Below, piece after piece: positions 33,576 through 44,803 of a stretch of 64,000 nt of DNA. The stretch spans positions 4,939,918 through 5,003,917 of the forward strand of contig QXEO01000411.1 of NCBI GenBank assembly GCA_007115705.1, read 5' to 3'. How positions within the stretch are numbered: position 1 is the first letter of the stretch; each line of letters starts with the position of its first letter. The notes beneath the pieces are model-generated. The model did no database searches. It saw nothing but the letters and a program-made list of their open reading frames with translations, and had not been told where the DNA came from. Origin of the DNA: Dactylis glomerata (Eukaryota; Streptophyta; Magnoliopsida; Poales; Poaceae). The position numbers and the translations under genes are program-made.

Positions 33576-33582
33576 TATTTAA
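33576..33582 (-). promoter_or_regulatory. TATA-like box of the antisense gene in element E
   Basis: The minus strand reads TTAAATA about 75 bp upstream of ATG 33503. A CT-rich leader follows. Spacing and orientation match those of the antisense gene in element B. Confidence 0.45.
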
Positions 33583-33881
33583 GGGGGGGCGTCCGGTGTC
33601 GATGTGTCAAATCTCAGCGTGGGAATCGAAGCATTGGCGCAGCGCTCCGCAGTGAAGCGATGCGCCATCATGATGGTTTGATGCCTCGGGGACTGTAGTG
33701 TCGCCCGCCGTTTCGTCTCACCAGCTGCGGCCGCGCCATGTGTCCGCAGCCTCTGCTTCTTTACATGGTCCTCTGACCGCACGGTTGACGCGTGCCGTTG
33801 GAGGGCCCAGCAGCTTCTGGGGCCCCCGGCCCTTCGCTCCCTCAAGAGGGCGCATTCGCGGGCCGAGCTCCCGGGGGCTAC

Positions 33882-34790
33882 TGTCGGTGTTCTGGATTCC
33901 GGGGTATCCCGGTCCACCTGCTCCTGGGCCCCGTCATCGGCCCACCTTCAGCCCAGGGGAGAACTGACGACCGAAGCTATTCGAGAACACCCTCATGAGG
34001 AGGCGCCTCATGAGGAGAACGACGGTGGAAACTGCTAAGGACCAGAAGACCTCCTCACGAGCTCCCGCTGGTGAGGAGGGGGACCACGTCCATGTCAGCT
34101 CAGCACGTTGGCATGCAGAGCAAGAAGATAAAGGACAGAAGACCGCGTACCGCCCACACTACCCCCGATAGGGAGGAGACCAACTTTCGCTGTGCCTGCC
34201 CAAAGCGGCACAGTGGTTGTTGGCCACCCCCCTAAAAATAGCATGGACGGTGCAGGGCACCAGAGGAAGACGTCAGCTTCCTCACCCACTCCGGTGGACC
34301 AGCGCCACTACTCTACGAAGACTACGTCCATGGAAGAATGTAGTCTACAGCTATCCTCCCTCCTTGGCCGTGTGTGGCAACCCCTTCCCCAAGAAGATAA
34401 GGGGAAGGAGGACCTTGGCGCTATAAAAGGAGGGGAGGCCACCCCTTAGAGGGGATCAGATCTTCATCTTCTCCAAGCTGCTAGCTGGGCACGCAGGTTC
34501 TTCAACCTCTGGCCAGCTAGAGCTTTGTAACCAAGACCTTGTACTCCTCGCGAGGTGTCGCGTTGTAATACAAGAAGGCAGGAAGTAGGGGTGTTACCTC
34601 ACCACGAGGGCCCTGAACCTGGGTAAAGCTCGGCGTCTCTCTCTGCAGTGCATAGTGCGTTCGACGACTCGAGGCTTCCATCACTGTGCTTCATTGCGAT
34701 CCTAGATCTCACACGTTCAGCCCCCTGCGTTCGAATCTTTGGGTCCGTCGCGTGGTACCCCGTGTTCTTGCGACACGAAATCTATCGACA
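33882..34790 (+). repeat. 3' LTR of element E
   Basis: It is 909 bp, preceded by the purine tract ending gggggctac. It is followed by the GGTTG duplication at 34791-34795. Confidence 0.95.
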
Positions 34791-34795
34791 GGTTG

Positions 34796-37632
34796 TCACG
34801 TCATTCTTGACGCTGATTCTTGTGCTGTTCAGGATCGTCGCACACAGGCCCTAGTTGGAGCTGGCCCTCGCAGCCGTGACGCTCCAGGGCTTTGGGAGTT
34901 AGACTGGCTTTGTGTTCCTTCCGCTGCCACTTCACCTGCCAGTTCTTCTGCGGTTGTCGCCTCCACCACCAGCTCTTTTCAGCAGTGGCATCATCGTCTT
35001 GGTCACCTTTGTGGCTCTCGCCTGTCGTCATTAGTTCATCGTGGTCTTCTGGGGTCTGTCTCAGGAGATGTGTCTTTCAATTGTCAGGGCTGTAGGTTAG
35101 GCAAATAGATTCAGCTACCCTATCCTACTAGTGCGTCTGTATCTCAGCGACCTTTTGATTTGGTTCATTTAGATGTTTGGGGTCCGGCTCCTTTCGTTTC
35201 GAAAGGGGGCCATCGGTACTATATTTTATTCATAGATGATTTTTCCCGGTACACTTGGTTGTATTTTATGCGCTCTCGCAGCGAGGTGCTCTCCATATAT
35301 CAGCATTTTGCGGCCATGGTCCACACTCAGTATTCTACACCCATTTGTGTGTTTCGTGCTGACTCTGCTGGTGAGTATATCTCCCAGCTGTTGCGTGGTG
35401 TTCTTGCTAAGCAGGGCACTCTCGCTCAGTTCTCCTGTCCCGGTGCGCATGCCAAGAATGGCGTTGCTGAGCGTAAGCATCATCATCTTCTTGAGACCAC
35501 CCGTGCCATGATGATTGCTTCTTCCCTACCGCCGCATTTCTAGGCTGAGGCCGTCGCTACATCGGCTTACCTCATTAACATTCAGCCCTCTGGCGCTCTG
35601 CAGGGTGGTATACCTCTCGAGCGTCTATATGGTCATTCTCCAGACTACTAGATGCTTCGCTTGTTTGGTTGTGTTTGCTATGTTCTCCTTCCCCCTCGCG
35701 AACGCACCAAACTGACCGCTCAGTCTGTTGAGTGTGTTTTTCTTGGATACAGTGATGAGCATAAGGGCTATCGCTGTTGGGACCCCGTTGGTCGTCGGAT
35801 GCGCATCTCTTGTGATGTCACTTTTGATGAGACGCATCCTTTCTATCCTCGTCCCATCGCAGGTACCTACCCGGTGGAAGATATATCTTTTCTTCTTTTT
35901 CCTGACACACCTCCTTCTGCTCCTATTGCTTCTTCTTCAGGACCCACTCTCGCTGATGTCTCTTCTTCGATACCGTCATCCTCTGCTCCTCCTAGTTCCC
36001 CTGGTTCTCCTCGTTCTCCAGTTTCGGAGCCTTCCTCTGCTATTCCCTCTTCCTCTTCTTCCAATGAGTCGTCTTCCGCTGATGAGTTTCCCTCTACTCG
36101 TCCTGTTCGTCAGCGTCGTGCCCCCGACCATTACTCTCCTAGTCAGTATGGTCTTTCTGTTGCCTCCGAGCCGACTTCTTATCGGGATGCTGAGCATCAT
36201 CCTGAATGGCAGCTTGCCATGGCTGAGGAGATTGCTGCGCTTGAGCGCACGGGCACCTGGGATCTTGTTTCTCCCCCTCCCGGTGTTCATCCTATAACAT
36301 GTAAGTGGGTCTATAAAATTAAGACCCGCTCTGATGGATCTCTTGAACGCTACAAAGCGCGTCTTGTGCCTCGTGGCTTTCAGCAGGAGCACGGCCGTGA
36401 CTATGATGAGACTTTTGCCCCTGTGGCTCATATGACCACTGTGCGCACTCTTCTTGCTATCGCTTCTGTTCGACACTGGTCTGTGTCTCAGCTTGATGTT
36501 CAGAACGCCTTCCTCAATGGAGAGTTGAGTGAGGAAGTTTACATGCAGCCTCCTCCTGGGTATTCTGTTCCCGATGGGATGGTTTGTCATCTTCGGCGTT
36601 CTCTTTATGGCCTGAAACAGGCCCCTCGTGCCTGGTTCGAGCGCTTTGCCTCTGTGGTGACTGCTGCTGGTTTCTCTCCCAGCGCTCATGATCCAGCACT
36701 GTTTGTTCACACTTCTCCTCGTGGACGCACTCTTCTCCTTCTCTATGTTGATGATATGATCATTACTGGTGATGATCCTGAGTATATTGCCTTTGTTAAG
36801 GCTCGTCTTCGTGATCAGTTTCTTATGACTGATCTTGGTCCTCTCCGCTACTTTCTTGGGATTGAGGTTTCCTCCACTTCTGATGGCTTTTCTATCACCC
36901 AGGAAAAGTATATTCAGGATCTTCTTTCTTATGCTGCTCTTGGGGATGAGCGCACTGTTGAGACTCCTATGGAGCTTAATGTTAAGCTTCGTCCTACTGA
37001 TGGTGATCCTCTTCCTAACCCGACGCGTTATCGCCATCTTGTTGGAAGTCTTGTTTATCTTGCTGTCACTCGTCCTGACATATCTTATCCTGTTCATATT
37101 CTGAGTCAGTTTGTTTCCGCTCCTACCACCATTCACTATAGTCATCTCCTTCGTGTTCTTCGCTATCTTCGTGGCACAATCACTCGTTGCCTTTTCTTTC
37201 CTCATTCCAGCTCCCTCCAGCTCCAGTGCTACTCGGATGCTACGTGGGCGAGTGATCCTACGGATCGTCATTCACTTTCTGGTTACTGTGTGTTTCTTGG
37301 TGGTTCGCTCATTGCTTGGAAGACAAAGAAACAGACAGTGGTTTCCCTTTCGAGTGTTGAGGCTGAGTTGCGAGCTATGGCCTTGTTGACTGCTGAGGTG
37401 ACCTGGTTATGGTGGTTGCTTGCAGATTTTGGGGTCTCTGTTACGACACCCACTCTAGTTTTGTCTGACAGTACAGGTGCTATCAGTATTGCACGTGATC
37501 CGGTAAAGCATGAGCTTACCAACCATATTGGTGTTGATGCTTTTTACACACGTGCTCAGGTGTAGGCTCAGGTTATTGCGCTTTAGTATGTGCCTTCAGA
37601 GTTACAGTTGGCGGACTTCTTTACACAGGCAC
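34796..37632 (+). pseudogene. Copia polyprotein, part 2: integrase, RT and most of RNase H
   Basis: The frame of 25064 resumes after element E. The pre-integrase zinc region is at about 34980-35105 (HHRLGHLCGSRL ... CQGCRLGK). The integrase core begins at about 35155 (HLDVWGP), with FRADSAGEY and a Glu in NGVAERKH. A Ser/Pro-rich linker follows (about 35900-36100). RT has PVAHMTTVRTLLAIA, QLDVQNAFLNG and the catalytic YVDDM (about 36745). RNase H follows (SLSSVEAE, then SDSTGAI). Stops at 35106, 35541, 35649, 37563 and 37584 are all TAG. Element B interrupts the last exon-like stretch at GGCAC (37628-37632). Confidence 0.88.
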
Positions 37633-37968
37633 TGACAAGGGTATAGTTAATAGAGCCCGTTAGTTGAGTACCCCTGAGGCCCGTCAAGCTAGGCCCAATT
37701 GTAATGATAGTCGAGATACGAGTTCTTACCGTATGTCGATATTGTAATCTGTATCGGACCCTACCCGATCCTCGAGACCTGGCCACCTATATATAGGGGC
37801 CAGGAGGGGATGGTGTAGGCCAGATTGAAAAGCAAGCCAGGTTCAACACCCAAGTTTACTTTCGATATACACTTATTTCGACTAACCTTACCTTCGAGTT
37901 CATCCAACGCCCTATCTCCCCGATCCTAAGTCCTTCATCTAGGACATTTGCCGAGTTAACCCTCGTCA
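37633..37968 (+). repeat. 5' LTR of element B
   Basis: It is 336 bp, tgacaaggg ... ccctcgtca. A TATA box cctatatatagg lies at about 37789. It is nearly identical to 55219-55554 and roughly 85-90% alike to the LTRs of element A by eye. Confidence 0.95.
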
Positions 37969-38005
37969 ATTGGCGCCGACCGTGGGGACTCTCGGCGTTG
38001 GAATC

Positions 38006-38884
38006 ATGAATTCGACGGCTTTTTCGCTTTTAGCCAACAGTAGTATAGAACTCGACGGAAGTCAAGAGATGGAGTTAGCAATTGGAAGTTTGACCATCTT
38101 CGTCGGGCCATCGGGTTCATCCCGCCTCTCAGATTCGACGAAACCAGATCCATCGGTGAGCAAGCCTGAAACAGAAGCAATGTTGGAATCATCAGAAGGC
38201 TCTTCCAGCGAGGTAAACTCACCGGTCAGCTTGGGAAAAGCACCAATCGCAGAAGGCGACAAAATTTGGGAAAATTTCAACTTGGAAGACAGAGCGTGTC
38301 AAACGCACAACAGCGCAAGGGACTTCGCCGCTGGAAGTAGTAGCATCTCCAAAAAAGTGCACCAGCTATGCGTCATCATCACTGAGGCAGAAGAAGAAAA
38401 CAACAATGAAGGAAGCAAAAGGGTCGACGGGCAACTCGATAAAGTAAAAGAACACAACAAAAAAGAGAAGGAGAAAGTTCACATTTCAGCTGGAGAATGG
38501 AGGATGATCACGTCAGCTATCAATCATGGTACAGAAGTACCCGAAGGATCAAGGAGAGAAGTTCTGATGGGGTATCGGTATGCATTATATCAACATAGGA
38601 AGAAACTAAGGGAGGAAAGAGACATGCTTTTCCAAGACAATAACAGTATGTCGAAGGAAGAGTATTGGGATGATTATAGCGAAGAATCAGAATATACCAG
38701 AGAAAGGCGCGGAGACCCAAAGCACAACAGAGGGACAACAGCACGCAGCAGAGAGGAAAGGTACTCAAGGAGCCTTACTCCACAGCTAGAAAAAGAGGAA
38801 AGGTGCTCAAGGAGCCTTACTCCACAGCTAGAAAAAGAGGAAAGGTGCTCAAGGAGCCTTACTCCACACCAGAAGCAGCACTGA
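38006..38884 (+). pseudogene. gag N-terminal part of element B
   Basis: ATG 38006 (MNSTAFSLL) lies 18 bp after the primer site. The protein is acidic and Ser/Glu-rich, then Lys/Arg-rich. The same N-terminus occurs in element A (56007, minus). Near the end are three copies of a 42-bp direct repeat (about 38760-38872; RSLTPQLEKEERCS). The reading frame changes inside this repeat, so gag continues in another frame at about 38860. Confidence 0.7.
38760..38875 (+). repeat. 42-bp tandem repeat in gag of element B
   Basis: About 2.7 copies of a unit containing ctcaaggagccttactccac are present. The copies are almost identical, so the expansion is recent. Element A lacks it at the matching place. Confidence 0.85.
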
Positions 38885-40138
38885 TAGCAGCACAGGCATA
38901 CTTATTAACAACGAGGCCAGAACCCGGAGATCCGCGAGCATATATGCACCAAGCCACAATACGAAGCCTCGGGATAGTGGAGAACAAGATCAGGGGAAAA
39001 GGACCAGAGATGAAGTCGACAAGCTATAAGGAAAAACAAAAGGGGAAATACAAGTACAATTCCACACAAAACGAGTATAGCGAGTCATCAGAAGAAGAAA
39101 GGTGACAAAAGAGGAAGGAGGACGCAAGAAATATAATAGCGCAGGCTCGAGTAAATAAATCGCGCCACGCTTGGAGGGAAGAAAATTATGAAGACGACGA
39201 TAAAGAGATGGACGCGTTATGCTTTACCTGTAGGGTTCGCAAAATGCGGGTACCCAAAGGATTCAAATTACCACACGACCAGCATAAATATGACGGGTCG
39301 CAAGAACCTACCGTATGGTTATCGGACTATTTGCAGGTAGTACAGATATTAGGGGGAACAAAAGCAATGGCAATGCAAAGTTTACAACTACACCTCACCG
39401 GCGCAACACGGTCCTGGTTGAATACCCTACCCAATGAATCCATTGGAAGCTGGGGAGAACTCAAAAGCCAATTTACAAGAAATTTCCGTTCGACATACAA
39501 GCGTCCAGCGTCACTGGAGGAGGTCAAAGCATGTATGCAAAGGAAAGCTGAAACTCTACGTTCTTATATACAATGATGGAGTGTAATCAAAAACTCAGCA
39601 GAAGACGTCTCCGACGAACGGGCAATAGACGCTTTTTCGGCTGGCCTTCTTCGCTCAGATCTCGTGGAAGAGATAGGAAGAACGAGGCCAACAGCAGTAG
39701 CTAAACTAATGGAAGAAGCCAACAAATTCGCTAATGGAGAGGATGCATATAATAACAAAAGAGGATGATCACCAGAAGTCGACAGAACGAGTACATAAAG
39801 GAGACAACACCGCAGCAGGGATAATCAAGGAAGGCAAAACCAGGTAGCTGCGGGTTACGGAGTAAGGGAAGAGGAAGAATATGAAGGCAGGAAGTTCCAG
39901 ACAAAGGGAGCAGAAAAATCGAGATACTTCGGCCCCTCGGCCGAAGATATGCTATACGGGCCTTGTCGAATCCATTATGCCTACCTCGATGGAAAAAGAG
40001 TTTCAAATCATCAGATGAAGGATTGTAGAACTTTTCTGAGACTACAAAGCGCCATGGGTTCAAACCAAGGAGGATGGCAAGGAGAGAAGCACACAAGTCA
40101 AGGATACCAAGTGCAAAGGCTAGTAAGGCACTTAAAAT
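38860..40138 (+). pseudogene. gag C-terminal (capsid) part of element B
   Basis: Continuing in a new frame, TPEAALIAAQAYLLTTRPEP precedes a basic linker. The retrotrans_gag region follows at about 39240-39760 (FKLPHDQHKYDGSQEP, SLQLHLTGATRSWL, YKRPASLEEVKACM). Stops at 39103 (TGA), 39574 (TGA) and about 39766 (TGA) fit CGA to TGA changes. A Gly/Arg-rich tail and a second Cys/His-like segment (GPCRIHYAYLDGKRV) follow. Confidence 0.75.
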
Positions 40139-40140
40139 GA

Positions 40141-40720
40141 AAAGTTTACATATCAGCAATGATTCAACCAGTGCCTAAGTCGAAGAAAGAGCGAAAGAGC
40201 ATATCCAGGCAAGTAAACCTAGCAATATCATCACCACCAGCCACCACAGAGTACTTGCGGTGGTCAGATCAGCCAGTTAAGTTCAGCAGAGCAGACCACC
40301 CAAGGAAAGTTCCCAGGCCAGGCCACTCGCCAATGGTGTTAAAGGCACAAATAGGAGGATACGACATCGGGAGAGTATTCATGGATGCAGGGAGTGGCAT
40401 AAATCTAATATATGCTAGAACCCTGAAGGCAATGTGTATCTCACTGACAAGCCTGAAGCCAACAGATTGCTCCTTCCATGGAATAGTACCAGGAGCCGCA
40501 AATCACCCTATAGGGAAAATAGAACTCGACGTTTGTTTCGGCAGTAGCAGCAACTATCGAAGAGAGAAGTTGGAATTCGAAGTCATGGACTAGCCATCAT
40601 AGTACCACGCAATCCTAGGGCGCCCAGCATTTGCAAAGTTCATGGAAGTACCTCATTACGCGTATCTTACGCTAAAAATCCCAGGACCCAAAGGAATAAT
40701 TACTAGTGCAAGGGAGCTTT
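40141..40720 (+). pseudogene. aspartic protease of element B
   Basis: The catalytic motif MDAGSGINLIYA lies at about 40381-40416. The C-terminal ILGRPAFAKFM has a preceding D*PS*YH, where two TAG codons replace Trp and Gln. A frameshift at about 40710 moves the following pol into another frame. The protease is closely similar to that of element A (minus strand, about 21840). Confidence 0.75.
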
Positions 40721-42348
40721 GAAGTAGCCAACACATGCGACAGAGAATTCAATAGGATGGCGCAAACCTTCGGCATGACAGCAGAATATGAGAGGCTAAA
40801 AGGAGAAACGGATCATAACGTGCTACGTGACGTTGGACGATCCCTGCCAGATTAGGCTTTCAACACAACTCAGGACTCAAAGAAGACCCAGGTCCACCCT
40901 ACAGATCCAAACAAGACGACATCAATTGCGGTGAACTTGGATCCCGCATAGGAAAGCGTGCTCATCGAGTTCCTCCGTGAGTGCTGGGAAATCTTTGCCT
41001 GGTGTCCATTAGACATGCCAGGGGTTCCCAGGGAACTCGTCGAGCACGCATTAAATGTAGATCCCAAAGCAAAGCCAGTCAAGCAACCATTGGGACAATT
41101 TGATGAACCTAAAAGGAAGGCGATAGCATTAGAATTGCACAGGCTAGAAAACGCCGGGTTTATCAGAGAAATAAAAACTTCGAGTTGGGTATCCAATCCA
41201 GTCATCATACCCAAGAAGAACACAGACGTACAAAGAGTATGTGTTGACTACACATATCTCAATAAGCATTGTCCAAAGGATCCCTTCCCTCTACCCCGCA
41301 TCGACCAGATAGTTGATTCGACAGCGATATGCACGAGGCTTTCCTTTTTGGATGCGTATTCTGGTTACAACCAGATCAAATTGAAGAAAGAAGACGAAGA
41401 AAAGACAGCCTTCATCACACCGTACGGAGTGTTTTGCTACCAAGTAATGCCATTCGGCCTAAAAAATGTAGGAGCAACTTATCAACGGATGATGCAAAAT
41501 TGCCTCGGGAGCCAAATAGGACGCAACATCCAAGTCTACATTGATGATGTAGTCATCACCACAAGAGAGGAGGAATCCCTTATCAGCGATTTGGCAGAAA
41601 CCTTCGATAACCTGAGCAGGTACAAGCTTAAGCTTAACCCGACAAAGTGTTCCTTCGGTGTATCGACAGGGCAACTCTTAGGGTTCCTGGTGTCAGCATG
41701 AGGAATAGAGGCGAACCCAGAGAAAATCCAGGCAATTTTAACAATGGGGAAACCCACAAAACTACACGACGTATAGAAGCTCGCAAGGCGCGTCGCGGCA
41801 CTAAGTCGTTTTGTTGCTCGATTGGGAGAAAAAGCGCTCCCGTTCTATGCACTCATGAAAAAGTCAGATGATAAGTTTGAGTGGACAGCAGAAGCAGACG
41901 CAGCTTTTGAGCAGTTGAAAAAAGTGCTCTCCACGCCACCAGTGCTGGTCGCACCAAAAGAAAAGGAGCCACTACTACTCTATATCGCTGCAACCCATCA
42001 GGTGGTGAGTACAGTATTAGTAGTCGAAAGAAGTGAAGAAGGAAAAGCCCACGGCATCCAGAGGCCGGTATATTTTATCAGTGAAGTACTATCTCAGACA
42101 AAACAAAGGTACCCGCATTATCAAAAGCTTGCATACAGCTTTTTTACAACAGCACGGAAATTGCGACAATACTTTGCGGTGCACCCAATTATAGTGGTCA
42201 ATGAAGCACCACTATCAAATATATTGAACAATCCTTCGGCAACAGGATGTGTCTCTTTGTGGGGAATCGAATTATCTGCCATGGACATCACGTACGAAAA
42301 AAGGAAAGCGATCAAGTCGCAAATCTTGCCAGATTTTACAGCAGAGTG
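40721..42348 (+). pseudogene. reverse transcriptase and RNase H of element B
   Basis: RT starts at about 40940. It has VCVDYTYLNKHCPKDPFPLP, LDAYSGYNQIKL and PFGLKNVGATYQRMM. The catalytic YIDD is at about 41539. RNase H follows (WTAEADAAFEQLKKVLSTPP to SFFTTARKLRQYF). In-frame stops occur at about 40852 (TAG), 40949 (TAG), 41699 (TGA) and 41774 (TAG). The frame itself is kept from about 40720 to 44110. Confidence 0.85.
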
Positions 42349-42830
42349 GCTGGAGCTACAGAGCACGGGACCCCTAGATCTGTCGAGTGTCTGGACAATG
42401 TACTTCGACGGTTCTAAGAGAGTCTAAGGCGCAGGCGCAGGAGTAGTATTGATATCGCAGCATGGCGACAAATGGAAGTATGTTTTAAGGATGAGTTTTT
42501 CGCAGGCTTCTAACAATGAAGCAGAATACGAGGCTTTGTTGCATGGAATGAAGATGGCTAAAGCATGTGGAGCAACTCGCCTAAAAATATTTGGAAATTC
42601 GAACCTTGTTGTTCAGCAAGTTATGAACAGGTGCGACACAATCAGTGACACCATGATGGCCTACAAGAACTTATATCACTATCTCGAAGGACCATTTGAT
42701 GGATGTGAAGTCTCACACATCAGCAGAAACAGCAATGAAGAAGCCGACAACTTAGCAAATATCGGGTCCCAGTGTTTACCCGTGCCATCTGGAGTATTCT
42801 GGGAGGAAATAGTGGAAAGGTCAATAAAAA
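42349..42830 (+). pseudogene. second (archaeal-type) RNase H of element B
   Basis: The start motif TMYFDGSKRV is at about 42397, followed by a TAA or TAG-type stop at about 42425. It continues with SNNEAEYEALLHGM (about 42508-42550) and the AHIS-like SHISRNSNEEADNLAN (about 42710-42760). A second RNase H after the usual Gypsy one marks the Tat/Ogre lineage. Confidence 0.8.
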
Positions 42831-44110
42831 GTGTCAAAAATTCGACTACTGCAGCAGGCTCGGGGGCTACGCCGGAACCCGAGGAAGTCATGATGATAGA
42901 AGAAACCTGGATGCAGCCATATCTCGCATACATGATAAACAAACAATTACCAGAAGATGCAGTGGAAGCCAAGAGGATAACTCGACGATCGAAAGTGTTT
43001 GTCGTGTTGCAGGGGAAATTATACAAGAAGAGTATTACTGGCGTTTTGCAGCGTTGTGTAACGCCTCAGGAAGGACAAGTAATACTAAAAGATATACACG
43101 GCGGAGTGTGCGGCCATCATGCTAGCAGCAGGGCAATAGCAGCAAAAGCATTCCGAGCAGGATTTTATTGGCTAACAGCCATCGAAGACGCGAAAGATAT
43201 AGTCCGGAAGTGTGAAGCATGTCAAAGATTCGCATCTCGACAGCATGCGCCAGCAGCAGAGTTATAGCCAATACCATTGTCCTGGCCCTTTGCACAATGG
43301 GGCCTCGATATGGTGGGAAAGTTGCACAAATCTTGGCCAGGAGGACATGTTTACATGCTAGTGGCAGTCGATAAATTTACCAAGTGGGTGGAAGCGGCCC
43401 TGGTAACAACTCAAGATTCGACAGCAGCAATCAACTTCATCAAGTCAATAGTGTTCTGTTTCGGTGTACCATATAGCATCATCACGGACAATGGGACAAA
43501 CTTCACTTCGAAGGAATTCAAGAGTTACTGTGAAGGACTAGGAATCAAACTCAAATTTGCATCTGTGGCACACCCAAAGACAAATGGGCAAGTCAAAAAA
43601 GCCAATGGCCTGATATGCAGTGGGATAAAAAAGAGGCTATTAGCACCTCTCGAGAAAGCCAAGAGCACTTGGGTAGATGAATTGCCCTCCGTTCTTTGGA
43701 GTCTAAGAACCACGCCTAACGCAGCAACTCAAGAAACTCCTTTCTTCCTGGTCCATGGCGTAGAAGCCGTGCTTCCAGTCGAAGTTACGCACGAAGCTCC
43801 AAGAGTGACGGCATACGACAAAACAACATCAACAGAAGCATTGCAAGACGATGTCGATGCACTAGATGAAGCAAGAGATAAAGCATTAGAAAGAGCCACG
43901 CAGTATCAACAGAGCCTGGGAAACTACCATAGTAGTCGAGTTCATCCACGATCCTTTGTGGTGGGAGATCTAGTTTTGCGACTCAGGCAAGATAGCCACG
44001 GCAAATTGGAGTCCCCTTGGGTGGGACCTTACATCGTCATAGAAGTGATACCAAGAGGAGCTTATCGACTACAAGACAAGAAGACAGGAAAAGACGAGAG
44101 CAACCCGTGA
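42831..44110 (+). pseudogene. integrase of element B with the catalytic Glu replaced
   Basis: The zinc-binding part (GGVCGHHASSRAIAAKAFRAG ends near 43160; CEACQ at about 43212) is followed by a TAG at about 43265 where Gln is expected. The core has WGLDMVG and ITDNGTNF. The third catalytic position reads NGQVKKAN instead of the usual NGQVERAN, so the active-site Glu is Lys. The C-terminal GDLVLRLR and WVGPYIV follow, with the end at TGA 44108. The enzyme should be inactive even without the stop. Confidence 0.82.
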
Positions 44111-44521
44111 AATGCGGAGCAGTTACGACGTTTTTACGCGTAGAATAAATCTAGTGGTATCAGTAAACTCAAGTTAACCTTCTGAACCTAGAACAGGAGG
44201 CCATCGGTCGGGTTCCTTGGGTTGAACTCGACAAAATTGTACAAATATCTCTACTTCTCCACTTGGGGCCTTCAACCCTCGGGTCGTACGAAAGAAACTT
44301 TTATCATGACATGGAGATCTTTTACACTACTAGGTTGTGCAGACAACCCGACATTCTTCAAAATAATTGGTTCACTAAGAACCCGATATATATAAAGCAT
44401 ACCTCAGAACAATGATTTGTTCTCATGGTACTATTAAAAGCATCAAAGCAAAGTACGAGTATTCATTACGGATAGTACGACAGCAAGGACACTATAAAAC
44501 GAGATTACATAAAAGCAGATT
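44111..44521. other. spacer between integrase and the antisense gene of element B
   Basis: No frame of note. It probably includes the 3' UTR of the minus-strand gene (AT-rich, with gtaatgaatac-like signals on that strand at about 44460-44480). Confidence 0.5.
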
Positions 44522-44803
44522 CTAATGAAAGTGGACTTCCGCTTCATATTCCTTCTGGCACTGGGTGCCGTCATAGATCTTCACATCGAACTTTGACATG
44601 CCGATGTGGTAGTCGAAGGTCATGAAGAAGCCTTGGTGGAGGTCGTGGTCTTCTGCAAACTGCGACCAGCCACCCTTGAAGTATTGCTCGCCATCACCAT
44701 CGTACCAAACCTCCACTTGGTATGGAGTCCTTCCACCAGATTGTTCACAAAGAACCGCTTCTCGCAGTTCTCGCCCATCCATGAACTTGGTGAAGTTCAG
44801 CGG
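44522..44803 (-). pseudogene. antisense gene of element B, 3' part: B3-like domain
   Basis: The minus-strand coding continues from 53914 once element C and one AGCGG copy are removed. This part encodes the B3-like fold: PLNFTKFM (the lP..F start), YQVEVWYDG, GGWSQFAEDHDLHQGFFMTF and FDVKIYD. It ends HFH at TGA/TAG near 44522. The GW..F....L..G..F spacing is that of plant B3 domains (RAV/REM/ARF type). No Cys or catalytic motif is needed. The domain appears complete, and only the insertion of element C separates it from its N-terminus. Antisense to gag-pol. Confidence 0.65.

Larger units (their letters stand above)
26506..34790 (+). mobile_element. LTR retrotransposon E: Tat-like Gypsy with an internal deletion and an antisense AT-hook/B3 gene
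   Basis: LTRs lie at 26506-27415 (910 bp) and 33882-34790 (909 bp), with a perfect GGTTG duplication (26501-26505 and 34791-34795). The primer site starts tttggcgcgccagatag at 27416. The purine tract is gctcccgggggctac before 33882. Gag is followed directly by the C-terminal part of RT, then RNase H, a second (archaeal-type) RNase H and integrase. This dual RNase H arrangement is typical of the Tat lineage. Behind integrase lies an antisense gene. Confidence 0.93.

Noticed and set aside
32839..33582. 247-codon plus-strand frame over the antisense gene of E
   Set aside because: The minus strand carries recognisable AT-hook and B3 features; the plus-strand frame is Gly/Arg/Pro-rich only.
35976..37271. 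431-codon minus-strand frame
   Set aside because: Antisense to the well-defined Copia RT/RNase H; a shadow with no domain and a basic, repetitive composition.
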